Shown piece by piece: positions 49,523 through 57,043 of a stretch of DNA of 64,000 nucleotides. Position 1 is the stretch's first letter. Every line of letters begins with the position of its first letter. A model generated the notes under the pieces. That model ran no database searches and had not been told where the DNA came from. It was given only the letters and a program-made list of their open reading frames with translations. The DNA is taken from assembly GCA_938092135.1 (NCBI GenBank), contig CALLJL010000023.1, positions 183,203 to 247,202 on the forward strand, given 5' to 3'. Origin of the DNA: an uncultured bacterium. Its GTDB lineage: Bacteria > Acidobacteriota > Aminicenantia > Aminicenantales > CALLJL01. The position numbers were made by a program, and so were the translations under genes.

Positions 49523-50768
49523 AGAGACCATACATTTCGATAATTTCTTCTTTGGTTTTACCCAAAATGTTATATTTTTTACCTACTTTGATGAAGGCTT
49601 CGAGCCCCCGGTCAAGATGTTCCCTTTCATGGGCAGCCGAAATTTGGGTCCGGATTCTCGCCTGGCCTTTGGGGACTACGGGGAAGAAGAAGCCGATGGC
49701 ATAAATACCTTCTTCAAAAAGATCGCGAGAAAAATCCTGGGCCAGCTTGGCATTGTAAAGCATAATAGGGACAATGGCTGTGTCGCTTTCTTTAAGGATA
49801 AAACCGGCTTCTTGAAGACCTTTCTTCCAATAAGCGGTATTCTCGAGCAATTTTTCCCGGCGATCCGCTGTTTGGGAAAGAAGCTCTATGACTTTAATGG
49901 TTGTGGCCACGATAACAGGGGATAGAGTATTAGAAAAGAGATAGGGTCTGGCCTTCTGGCGGCAGAGCTCGACGATTTCTTTCCGGCCGGAGACACAACC
50001 ACCTGAAGCTCCTCCCAGGGCCTTACCGAAAGTGGTGGTGATGATATCGATTTTGCCCATGACGCCATAAAGCTCATGAGTTCCCCGGCCAGTGGGTCCC
50101 AGATAGCCGGTGGCGTGGGAATCATCAATAAAGACCATAGCGTCATATTTTTCGGCGAGGCGAACAATTTCATCGAGGCGGGCGGTATCGCCATCCATGG
50201 AAAAGACGCCATCGGTGATGATCATACGAATTCTTTTGTCCTGGTGTTCCTGGAGCTTTTCCTCGAGGTGCTCCATATTAGCGTGTTTGTAAGAATCCTG
50301 CTGGGCCTTGCAGAGCCGCATGCCATCAATGATGGAGGCATGGACCAGGCGGTCAGCAATCATTACATCCTGCTCACCCAAAATAGCTTCAAAGACGCCA
50401 GCATTGGCGTCCATACAGGAAGAAAAGAGAATGGTATCCTCGGTTCCCAAAAATTCGCTGACCCGACGCTCCAGCTCCCGGTGAATATCCTGGGTTCCGC
50501 AGATAAAGCGAACCGAGCTCATTCCGAAGCCCCAGCGATCGAGGGCTTCATGGGCGGCTTTGATGACTTCGGGGTGGCTCGAAAGACCGAGGTAATTGTT
50601 GGAGCAAAAATTAATGACCTTGCGAGGGGAGGTGCCAGCTGGAAATTCCACCTCAATTTCCGCCGCCTGGGGCGTATGGATGTATCTTTCTTCCTTGTAA
50701 AGGCCGGCAGCTCGAAGGGAGGCTAATTCCTCCTGATAGGCTTTTTTTATGGCTTCATTATAAGCCAT
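49521..50768 (-). CDS. kbl: 2-amino-3-ketobutyrate CoA ligase (glycine C-acetyltransferase)
   Basis: The 415 residues match Kbl closely: NFCSNNYLGLSSHPEVIKAA, WGFGMSSVRFICGTQDIHRE, DDSHATGYLGPTGRG, TTFGKALGGASGG with the PLP Lys, and FFFPVVPKGQARIRTQISAA. It condenses glycine and acetyl-CoA (or cleaves 2-amino-3-ketobutyrate) in threonine use. A strong AAGGAGG site precedes the ATG. No threonine dehydrogenase is adjacent; instead ACP and acpS genes lie upstream on the same strand, so an acyl-ACP substrate is worth considering. Confidence 0.9.
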   Translation of the reverse strand: MAYNEAIKKAYQEELASLRAAGLYKEERYIHTPQAAEIEVEFPAGTSPRKVINFCSNNYLGLSSHPEVIKAAHEALDRWGFGMSSVRFICGTQDIHRELERRVSEFLGTEDTILFSSCMDANAGVFEAILGEQDVMIADRLVHASIIDGMRLCKAQQDSYKHANMEHLEEKLQEHQDKRIRMIITDGVFSMDGDTARLDEIVRLAEKYDAMVFIDDSHATGYLGPTGRGTHELYGVMGKIDIITTTFGKALGGASGGCVSGRKEIVELCRQKARPYLFSNTLSPVIVATTIKVIELLSQTADRREKLLENTAYWKKGLQEAGFILKESDTAIVPIMLYNAKLAQDFSRDLFEEGIYAIGFFFPVVPKGQARIRTQISAAHEREHLDRGLEAFIKVGKKYNILGKTKEEIIEMYGL

Positions 50769-51061
50769 AGAATATCCTCCTTTTAAGCCGATTATTTTAA
50801 ATCATTATATTAAAATTTCTTCCTGATAAAATTGATTTTGGCTCCCACAATTTTGTGAAAAAAATTCAGATTTAAGAAAAACTACCTTTTTCTCTTCTTC
50901 TAATCCCAGCTTTAATTTTTTAAGCCCATCTAAGCTTAAAGATTCTGAGCTCCAAAATTTCAATTGGGTCGTCCTGAATCTTGATTTCAAAATTTAAATC
51001 TAACCAATTTTTTGCCCTTTAAGCCAGTTTTTAAACGGCTTCAGGAGGAGAAAATTTTGCT

Positions 51062-51310
51062 TTATCGGCCCTCCTGTATGGCCCGGACGAGTTCACAGAT
51101 TTTATTCACTGTATCAAAAGCCTGGGGCGTTGCCCGGTCATCGGGAATAACAATGTTATATTTCTTTTCTAAAAAGCGTTTGAGAGAAACCATGGAGAAG
51201 GAATCGACAATCCCGCTGGAAATAAGGGGAGTATCGGGGGTAATCTCTTGATCCTCCTCCAGGTACTCCCGCTTGACATAATCAAGAATTGTCTTTTGCA
51301 TTTCATCCAT
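51062..51310 (-). CDS. acyl carrier protein
   Basis: The 82-residue acidic protein has GIVDSFSMVSL, with the phosphopantetheine-accepting Ser in DSFS, and the helix-rich ending of ACPs. GAGGAGGAACGAGG precedes the ATG. It sits between acpS and kbl in one direction. It is less like FabF-linked ACP and more like the specialised ACPs (TPLISSGIVDS) of secondary pathways. Confidence 0.9.
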   Translation of the reverse strand: MDEMQKTILDYVKREYLEEDQEITPDTPLISSGIVDSFSMVSLKRFLEKKYNIVIPDDRATPQAFDTVNKICELVRAIQEGR

Positions 51311-51324
51311 CCTCGTTCCTCCTC

Positions 51325-51348
51325 AAAATGGGGACACAAACATTTTTT
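51325..51348 (-). repeat. dispersed GTGTCCCC repeat copy upstream of acp
   Basis: Minus strand reads AAAAAATGTTTGTGTCCCC then ATTTT, directly followed by the acp ribosome site. Points into acp. Confidence 0.88.
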
Positions 51349-51368
51349 CCCTCTATTTTACCTCACAT

Positions 51369-51390
51369 AAAATGGGGACACAAACATTTT
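51369..51390 (-). repeat. dispersed GTGTCCCC repeat copy between acpS and acp
   Basis: Minus strand reads AAAATGTTTGTGTCCCC then ATTTT. It lies 21 bases from the copy at 51325-51348, in the same orientation. Confidence 0.88.
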
Positions 51391-51401
51391 CCACAAAAAT
51401 T

Positions 51402-51788
51402 TTAGGGAGCTTCCAGGATAACGACGGCTATTGCGATTTCCTTAAGGTGGGTCAAGGAAAGATGAATCCGAGCAATTCCCTTTGCCTGAGCCATTTGGAG
51501 GGCGCGGCCAGAAAGTCTTATTCCAGGTTTACCCAATTCATCATTGTAGACCTCTATTTCTCGCCAGCTGATTCCTCGCTGTTTTCCTGTCCCCAGAGCT
51601 TTCATTAGAGCTTCTTTGGCGGCGAAACGAGCTGCATAGTGTTGGACTCTATTTTTTTTGTTTTCGCAGTAGGCTATTTCAGCCTCAGTAAAAACTCGAA
51701 GTGAAAAGATCTCACCTTTGGTGCTGATTAGTTTACTAATTCTTGCTGATTCAATAGCGTCAATTCCAATTCCCACAATTTTGGCCAT
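51402..51788 (-). CDS. acpS: holo-ACP synthase
   Basis: From ATG 51788 the protein (128 aa) starts MAKIVGIGIDAIESARI, the AcpS signature with the Mg-binding Asp, and has RFAAKEALMKALG with the second Glu. It transfers phosphopantetheine to ACP, matching the adjacent acp gene. No ribosome site precedes the ATG: that position is taken by a repeat copy. A TTG inside the repeat (51806) could extend it by six residues (MCPYFK). Confidence 0.9.
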   Translation of the reverse strand: MAKIVGIGIDAIESARISKLISTKGEIFSLRVFTEAEIAYCENKKNRVQHYAARFAAKEALMKALGTGKQRGISWREIEVYNDELGKPGIRLSGRALQMAQAKGIARIHLSLTHLKEIAIAVVILEAP

Positions 51789-51791
51789 CTT

Positions 51792-51814
51792 AAAATAGGG
51801 ACACAAACATTTTT
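51792..51814 (-). repeat. dispersed GTGTCCCC repeat copy at the acpS start
   Basis: Minus strand reads AAAAATGTTTGTGTCCC then TATTTTA, ending three bases before the acpS ATG and replacing any ribosome-binding site. Confidence 0.85.
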
Positions 51815-52098
51815 CTTATAAACATTTTTCGTGACAATTTTAATTTTTCAAGTAAATTTTTTTCTCATAAATAATGTTATTTCAACTCTAATTTTAATGT
51901 ATAGATTTGATTTTTGATTTTAATAGCGTGCCTTTATTTATTTTAAGGGCCTTAGGCGCACTTTTTGTTTTTTTCTTTAATTAATTTTTTATATGTCATT
52001 GATGAACCTTTTAATTTTGGCTCGCCTTGCTTCTTTTGACCTCAATTTTTAAATTTTTGCCACTTATAACTTTAATCTTCCCTAATTTTTACCTTTTT

Positions 52099-52803
52099 TT
52101 ACCTCATTTTGTCCCCATAATTTTCCCATTTTTTCATGTCTTCATTTCCTTTCGGTCTTCCTTTCGGACGCCTTAAAATTTTTCTGCCCGTTATTATTTC
52201 TAATCTTTTTAAAAAATTTTCGCTTCCTAAAGGTTGGCAGCTTATTTCATTTTGTTCAAATAGATTTAAATCTTCCTGCGAATCTTCGTCGGCCAGGTAA
52301 GCCCTCCAATCCTCTATTTCTTTTAATAAATAAAAAGGCGAAAGCAGTTTATCAGCATAACCGAAAACATGGGCCCTAGCACTTGACCAGGGATAATCTT
52401 CAGCTCGGTCGACAATCCCTGCCCGTACGGGATTGCGCTCGATATATCTTACGCATTTGTAAAGATATTTTTCGTCCATTGGATAAGAAAGAAATCTTCC
52501 TTGCCAGAGGAAGCCTTTCCATTCATTCCTTGAATTTATTAACCAAGTGTATTTTTTGTGGGTTCCACCAATTGCCCTGGCTAGCGAGGAAGTGGTCGGA
52601 GGAACAGCTATAAGATGAACATGATTGTCCATTAAACAATAACACCAGATTTCAACTCTCTCTTTTTGGCAATAATAGGTCAAAATATCTAAATAATATT
52701 TTTTATCGAGAGAAGTGAAGAAAACCCTCTGATTGCGGTTGCCTCTTTGAATTATGTGATGGGGCAGTTCTGGGATAACAATACGCGCTTCCCTTGGCAT
52801 CAT
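52099..52803 (-). CDS. RAYT-type (REP-associated) Y1 HUH transposase
   Basis: The 234 residues form a TnpA_REP/IS200-like domain: ELPHHIIQRGNRNQRVFF, the HUH motif in DNHVHLIAVP (about 58-66), WQGRFLSYPMDEKYLYKC, and CVRYIERNPVRAGIVDRAE with the probable catalytic Tyr, then YPWSSARAH. RAYTs move REP-type hairpins as single-stranded DNA. No insertion-sequence ends flank it. The last codons include a partial GGGGACA (Tyr-Gly-Asp-Lys near the stop), related to the repeat family found around it. It is a single-copy domesticated-looking gene, and the ATG lacks a ribosome site. Confidence 0.9.
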   Translation of the reverse strand: MMPREARIVIPELPHHIIQRGNRNQRVFFTSLDKKYYLDILTYYCQKERVEIWCYCLMDNHVHLIAVPPTTSSLARAIGGTHKKYTWLINSRNEWKGFLWQGRFLSYPMDEKYLYKCVRYIERNPVRAGIVDRAEDYPWSSARAHVFGYADKLLSPFYLLKEIEDWRAYLADEDSQEDLNLFEQNEISCQPLGSENFLKRLEIITGRKILRRPKGRPKGNEDMKKWENYGDKMR

Positions 52804-52900
52804 TAAATAAGAAGGAAAAAATTGAGAAAATTCTCATTCAGAAGCTAATTGCGGATTGAAAAAGAATATGGTTAAAGAAAAGCTGGACTGAAGCCAATTG

Positions 52901-52926
52901 CCAGGTTCTCGGGGAAGGGGACCTGG
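52901..52926. repeat. 6-bp inverted repeat with 14-base loop
   Basis: CCAGGT (52901-52906) pairs with ACCTGG (52921-52926). It lies 98 bases upstream of the transposase start. A possible operator or hairpin; evidence is modest. Confidence 0.4.
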
Positions 52927-52969
52927 ATTTATCCCTCTAAGTCAGGGAAAATCATAAGGGAAGGGAACG

Positions 52970-52995
52970 TTAACTTAAGTATAACCTTAAGTTAA
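52970..52995. repeat. perfect 10-bp inverted repeat near the transposase gene
   Basis: TTAACTTAAG, loop TATAAC, CTTAAGTTAA forms a perfect stem with a six-base loop. It lies between the transposase start and the repeat pair at 53015-53062. It could be a RAYT substrate relic or an operator for either gene. Confidence 0.55.
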
Positions 52996-53014
52996 GAAGA
53001 AGCACTAAGTTATG

Positions 53015-53038
53015 AAAAATGTATGTGTCCCCATTTTT
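53015..53038 (+). repeat. dispersed GTGTCCCC repeat copy
   Basis: Plus strand reads AAAAATGTATGTGTCCCC then ATTTTT, the consensus. First of a close pair upstream of the aminopropyltransferase gene. Confidence 0.9.
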
Positions 53039-53040
53039 GG

Positions 53041-53062
53041 AAAAATGTTTGTGTCCCTAATT
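53041..53062 (+). repeat. dispersed GTGTCCCC repeat copy (GTGTCCCT variant)
   Basis: Plus strand reads AAAAATGTTTGTGTCCC then TAATT, two bases after the previous copy and about 22 bases before the ATG at 53085. A TTG at 53061 in its edge is an alternative start. Confidence 0.85.
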
Positions 53063-53084
53063 GGAGTTAGGTATAATTAGAGCC

Positions 53085-53996
53085 ATGATTAAGGATGGCG
53101 GCTATTTCCATGAGCCCTTTACCGAGGACCTTGTCCGTCTTTTTTTTATGGACAAAATTATTTATGAGGGTCGGACCAAGTATCAGCTCGTTCATATCTT
53201 TGCCAACAAAGTTTTTGGGAAAATGCTCTTTCTTGATAAGAAAGTTCAATCGGCCCAGGTTGATGAGTTTATCTTCCATGAATGTCTGGTTCATCCGGCT
53301 ATGCTCCTTCATCCTGAACCCCGAAGGGTTTTGATCTTAGGAGGGGGAGAGGGAGCGACGCTGCGGGAAGTTTTAAAACACCCATCCGTTAAAAAAGCCA
53401 TTATGGTGGATATTGACCGTGAGCTTGTTGACCTTTGTCGGCAACATCTACCCGAATGGTCCCAAGGCGCTTTTGAGGATGAGCGGGCGCGACTTTACTT
53501 TCAGGATGCCCGAGCTTTTGTGGATAAAATCAAGGACCGCTTTGATGTCATCATTTCAGATCTGACAGAGCCTCTCGAAGGAGGTCCTTCGGTTTATCTT
53601 TTCACCCGCGAATTTTTTTCCCGGATTGAATCTGTCCTTACAGACGATGGTGTTTTTGTCCTTCAGGCCGGCAGTGCCGATCCCTTTTATCATTGTTTCC
53701 TGGCTGCCTGCGCGCGTACTCTCCAAGAAGTTTTTCCTGTTGTCAGGCCCTATTGGACTTTTGTCTTCTCCTTTAGCCTCCCCTGGGGATTCGTTCTTGC
53801 AGCTAAAAAATACGATCCTTTAGCCTTAACCGAAAGGGAGATAAGCGAGCGCTTCCGGAAGCGCCAGTTACGGCGACTTGGCTATCTTCATCCTCAGCTT
53901 TATCCCTCTCTTTTTATTTTGCCCCATTATCTTGTTGTTGGCCTAAAAAAAGGCATTCTTCTAACCGATGAAAAGCCCTTCATTTGGAAAGCATGA
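53085..53996 (+). CDS. aminopropyltransferase, thermospermine-synthase-like
   Basis: From ATG 53085 the 303-residue protein starts MIKDGGYFHEPFTED and has the spermidine-synthase SAM site ILGGGEGATLREVLKH and VDIDRELVDLCRQHLPE. Its active-site region SDLTEPLEGGPSVYLFTREF resembles the EGGP form of thermospermine synthase rather than the DPVGPA form of spermidine synthase. It moves an aminopropyl group from decarboxylated SAM to a polyamine. An eight-residue extension from TTG 53061 is possible. Its stop overlaps the next start (ATGA). Confidence 0.85.
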   Translation: MIKDGGYFHEPFTEDLVRLFFMDKIIYEGRTKYQLVHIFANKVFGKMLFLDKKVQSAQVDEFIFHECLVHPAMLLHPEPRRVLILGGGEGATLREVLKHPSVKKAIMVDIDRELVDLCRQHLPEWSQGAFEDERARLYFQDARAFVDKIKDRFDVIISDLTEPLEGGPSVYLFTREFFSRIESVLTDDGVFVLQAGSADPFYHCFLAACARTLQEVFPVVRPYWTFVFSFSLPWGFVLAAKKYDPLALTEREISERFRKRQLRRLGYLHPQLYPSLFILPHYLVVGLKKGILLTDEKPFIWKA

Positions 53997-54838
53997 GTTC
54001 GCCTCGCCCACGCTTGAAAATCCGGCAGATTTCGAAAAACATCATCTGGGAAGAGCAGACCCAGGCAAGCGGTTTTTATTTCCGGGTAAAAAAATGGCTT
54101 CATCGCGAACAATCGCCTTTTCAGCGAATTGAAGTTATTGAAAATGAAACTTACGGCCGCGTCCTGATGCTCGATGGACTCGTCCAAACAACTGAAGCGG
54201 ATGAATTTTTCTATCACGAAATGCTTGTCCAGCCTGCTCTCCATTGCCACCCTGAACCGAAGAGAGTGTTAATTATTGGTGGCGGCGATGGGGGAGCCCT
54301 GAAGGAAGTCCTCAAGCATCCGGTAGAAAAAGTCATCCTGGTGGAAATAGATGAACGGGTAGTCGAAGTTGCCCGGAAGTTTTTCCCTTGGCTTGAACCC
54401 TGCCTGAAAGATGGGCGGGCCGAAATCGTTTTTGCCGATGGCAGTAATTATATTGAGGCAACGAAAGAGAAATTTGATATTATTCTGATCGATTCCTCTG
54501 ATCCGGTTGGTCCTTCCGAAATTTTGCATCGCCAGGAATTTTTCTCTAAGCTAAAAAAGATAATGAGACCGCGGGGAATTGTTGCCGCTCAAAGTGGTTC
54601 TGCCTTTTTCCATAGGGAGTTAATTCGGGAAAAACGCCGCTTTTTTGAGGATATGTTTCGCTACGCCCATTTTTATCTGGGCCCAGTGCCCACCTATCCA
54701 GGGGGTCTGTGGGCCTATATTTTTCTTTCCGATCGAATAAACCCTTTACGGGGCCCAGCCAAGGAGATAATTCCCGGTTTAAAATATTACAGTCGGGCCA
54801 TCCATCGAGCCGCCTTTGCTCTCCCCCCCTTCCTCTAA
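53993..54838 (+). CDS. speE: spermidine synthase
   Basis: The 281-residue protein has GGGDGGALKEVLKH, VEIDERVVEVARKFFP and DSSDPVGPSEILHRQEF, the classical spermidine synthase signature, preceded by the polyamine-binding TEADEFFYHEMLVQPAL. ATG 53993 overlaps the previous stop by four bases. It probably makes the spermidine that the upstream paralogue extends. Its TAA lies in the edge of a repeat copy. Confidence 0.93.
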   Translation: MSSPRPRLKIRQISKNIIWEEQTQASGFYFRVKKWLHREQSPFQRIEVIENETYGRVLMLDGLVQTTEADEFFYHEMLVQPALHCHPEPKRVLIIGGGDGGALKEVLKHPVEKVILVEIDERVVEVARKFFPWLEPCLKDGRAEIVFADGSNYIEATKEKFDIILIDSSDPVGPSEILHRQEFFSKLKKIMRPRGIVAAQSGSAFFHRELIREKRRFFEDMFRYAHFYLGPVPTYPGGLWAYIFLSDRINPLRGPAKEIIPGLKYYSRAIHRAAFALPPFL

Positions 54839-54860
54839 ATGGGGACACAAACATTTTTTT
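54837..54860 (-). repeat. dispersed GTGTCCCC repeat copy overlapping the speE stop
   Basis: Plus strand reads AAATGGGGACACAAAC then ATTTTTTT. Its first bases form part of the speE TAA. Points left into speE. Confidence 0.85.
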
Positions 54861-54863
54861 CTC

Positions 54864-54886
54864 AAAAATAGGAACACATACTTTTT
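54864..54886 (-). repeat. dispersed repeat copy, diverged (GGAACACATAC)
   Basis: Plus strand reads AAAAATAGGAACACATAC then TTTTTCC. One base differs in the GGGAC core. Confidence 0.7.
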
Positions 54887-54964
54887 CCCCACATTGCGCT
54901 GGCTTCTGAATAGAGGCTGGCCTATTCTTTTTTCTGGCTTTGGTCCCTTTAATAGGGAGATTAA

Positions 54965-55055
54965 ATGGGATAAACCAAAAGGAGGATAAATAAAAATGAG
55001 GACAAACCATAAAGGGGACAAATCGAAAAGGCGATAAACCAAAATGAGGACACAA
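54965..55055. repeat. degenerate tandem array of GGGATAAACC-like units
   Basis: About six units follow one another: ATGGGATAAACC, GAGGATAAAT, ATGAGGACAAACC, AGGGGACAAATC, GGCGATAAACC, ATGAGGACACAAATC, spaced 14-17 bases. They look like decayed or founding copies of the GTGTCCCC repeat core (opposite strand GGGGACACAAAC). Confidence 0.55.
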
Positions 55056-55063
55056 ATCTTTTT
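55041..55063 (-). repeat. dispersed repeat copy, variant ATGAGGACACAAATC
   Basis: Reads AAAATGAGGACACAAATC then TTTTT on the plus strand; last unit of the degenerate array. Confidence 0.7.
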
Positions 55064-55385
55064 GCCTTTGTCGGTCCAATATTTTAGCGATAGTTCGTCT
55101 TTTCCTTTTCATTCTAACCATGCCTTTCATTCTAATTATGGCCTTTTTTTGGCCTTTCATTCTGGTGGAGACGCAAAAAACACAAAAGCACAACTCATTG
55201 TATCGTTAAATCCAAGTGCTGGGCCAAAAAACGTTTAAGTCAAGGCCAAGGACATTATCTAAAGTCCTGCTGACTGCCCATATTGAAAGCGCCATCAAGC
55301 CATTAAGGCTATTTTAGGAATATTAAATTATGAGCTAATTTTTAATGAATATAATTAGGGACTGACTTTTAAATCTAAAAAGAAC

Positions 55386-55410
55386 AAAAAAAGTTTATGT
55401 CCCCATTTTT
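55386..55410 (+). repeat. dispersed repeat copy (TTTATGTCCCC variant)
   Basis: Plus strand reads AAAAAAAGTTTATGTCCCC then ATTTTT. Points right. Confidence 0.75.
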
Positions 55411-55450
55411 GGGCCCAGTTTCCTCCTTTAGGAGGCAGAAATTATCTCCA

Positions 55451-55473
55451 AAAAATGTTTGTGTCCCCATTTT
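55451..55473 (+). repeat. dispersed GTGTCCCC repeat copy overlapping the DUF1028 gene stop
   Basis: Plus strand reads AAAAATGTTTGTGTCCCC then ATTTT. The minus-strand gene's TAA (55472-55474) overlaps its edge. Confidence 0.85.
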
Positions 55474-56605
55474 ATTTAAGGATGCGGTTAAGGACTTTCC
55501 GGTCCTTAGGGAAATGACCAACAGTGGGCAGGCGACGCAGAAGTTCAGCCCATTTCGGGTCAGCGGCAAATACTTTTTTAAAAAGGGGCAGACTCTCTTC
55601 AACTCGTCCCGTTGAAGCCATGGTCACGGCCGGCCAGAAAATCATCTCCACATTTTCGGGAAACATTTCCATAGCTAGACTATATTCGGCCAGAGCTTCC
55701 TCGACCTTATTTTCTGTCATCAGTTCATCGCCCCTATTCATATGAGCATAGGCTTTAGCCAGCTTCACCAGCCGCCTGATTTCTTTTAAAGGCTCCGCAC
55801 TATCTTCCACTCTTAAATCATAAACTCGATCCTTCCAGCTTGCGCCGCTTCTATTGATTTTTACAACCAGAATGGCAGCCGATTGCTTTCCCCTTATATC
55901 CCCACCCTCTGCTTCAGCCGCCTCCAAGGCCGCCAAAAGTCGATCAACGAGTTCACCCTTGGTTCGGGTGTAGGCATCAGCCATGGCTTTCCAGACTGTA
56001 TTTTTCAGCATCAAGTTAGCCTGGCACGTAAAACCGTCGCCGACGAAATGCCCAGCTTCAGGAATGCATCTTTTACCTGTATGAACTGCTACCCGCCCCT
56101 GGGCATCTACCATGGCCACCTGCCTGACATCAGCATTGGGGTCAACATGAAGCAAAGCCTTAAGAGCTTCCGGCGCGCTCTTGCCGGCTCGCATGAGTTC
56201 TAAACCAAGAGGGCCATAGGAAACCTCAACAAAGGACTGGGTGGCCACAGCGCCCACCCCAGCTTCTGCCCAGGAAACAATCGAACCGACAGAAAACCAG
56301 TGAGATTGAACGGCTACCCCCATTTCCCCCCTTTCTTTATCGATGGCGACGATGGAATAAGTATGAGATGGACGAAAAGAGATTTTTTTAATGCTCTCCA
56401 TGGAAGCCGAGGATGAAGTCGAGTGAAGAAAGGAAGGAGTAAATTCGGGCAAAAGCGAGGAACCCAAAAAGAAAAATGAGGTAGCGAAAATTAGATAAAA
56501 GAGAATGACTGGTAAAAGGGCAAAGCTTATTCTCACCCAAAAACTGATTTTTTTCTCAATTTTTCTCTTACTTTTTCTCCTAAAACTGATTTTCCCTAAA
56601 TTCAT
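55472..56605 (-). CDS. exported DUF1028 (Ntn-hydrolase-like) protein with TPR-like tail
   Basis: The 377-residue protein has a hydrophobic N-terminal segment (ISFALLPVILFYLIFATSFF), then a DUF1028 domain (TYSIVAIDKERGEMGVAVQS, ATQSFVEVSYGPLGLELMR, GRVAVHTGKRC), then two TPR-like helical pairs (LAKAYAHMNRGDELMTENK). The DUF1028 fold resembles Ntn hydrolases but its reaction is unknown. GGAGG precedes the ATG. Confidence 0.85.
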   Translation of the reverse strand: MNLGKISFRRKSKRKIEKKISFWVRISFALLPVILFYLIFATSFFFLGSSLLPEFTPSFLHSTSSSASMESIKKISFRPSHTYSIVAIDKERGEMGVAVQSHWFSVGSIVSWAEAGVGAVATQSFVEVSYGPLGLELMRAGKSAPEALKALLHVDPNADVRQVAMVDAQGRVAVHTGKRCIPEAGHFVGDGFTCQANLMLKNTVWKAMADAYTRTKGELVDRLLAALEAAEAEGGDIRGKQSAAILVVKINRSGASWKDRVYDLRVEDSAEPLKEIRRLVKLAKAYAHMNRGDELMTENKVEEALAEYSLAMEMFPENVEMIFWPAVTMASTGRVEESLPLFKKVFAADPKWAELLRRLPTVGHFPKDRKVLNRILK

Positions 56606-57043
56606 TTCTTACCTCCGGTTAATTTTAGTTTTTAATTATTAATTTGCTCTTTTTGCTGCCAGCCGCTTTTTTACTAATTTCCCTTTTCTTGCTTATTATT
56701 TATAAAGTCTTTACCATCTTAATTCGTGTCATCAATTGCTTATCCTCAATTATTTTAACTACTTTAATTATTTTGGCTACTTTTTATTTATTTTTGTTAT
56801 TAATTTATATGGCCAATTAGCTTTTGGGACTAAATATTTTTTGTTCCTAATTAGTTTTCTCAACAAGCTTTCTTTTTAAAGTAAATTCGTTGCCAGTTAT
56901 TAATTGTTTGTGCCCCCATTTTTATGCCAGTTATTAATTGTTTGTGTCCCCATTTTTATGTAAAATTTACTTCTAAGAAAAAGTGATAGAAAAAAGTAAA
57001 TTATATTTGTCATCAACTTGGGCTGAGAAAAGAATAATTAACA
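56606..57043. other. AT-rich intergenic region with tandem 34-bp repeat
   Basis: The left part is T-rich with short near-repeats (AATTATTTTAACTACTTT and AATTATTTTGGCTACTTT near 56750). The right part holds the 34-bp tandem duplication. I see no gene. Confidence 0.55.
56891..56958 (+). repeat. two tandem 34-bp units each carrying a GTGTCCCC repeat core
   Basis: TGCCAGTTATTAATTG then TTTGTGCCCCCATTTTTA (56891-56924) is repeated at 56925-56958 with TTTGTGTCCCC. One base differs between units, so the duplication is recent. Both cores point right toward the methyltransferase remnant. Confidence 0.85.

Larger units (their letters stand above)
54839..55471. other. repeat-rich region between convergent genes
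   Basis: These 633 bases hold five repeat copies and the degenerate array. A reverse-strand open frame crosses them but is made of repeat sequence; no gene is supported. Confidence 0.6.

Noticed and set aside
49413..50726. Long plus-strand frames antisense to kbl
   Set aside because: They mirror a clear kbl gene and have no family features or ribosome site.
51930..51975. Possible intrinsic terminator (GTGCC...GGCGCAC then T-run)
   Set aside because: The stem is bulged, and the T-run lies on the strand with no gene upstream.
52099..52803. Complete IS200-type insertion sequence
   Set aside because: No defined left and right ends, no target repeat, no TnpB; features are of a RAYT.
54546..55193. 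215-residue reverse-strand open frame
   Set aside because: It runs antisense to speE and then through repeat sequence; its residues are mostly translated repeat units.
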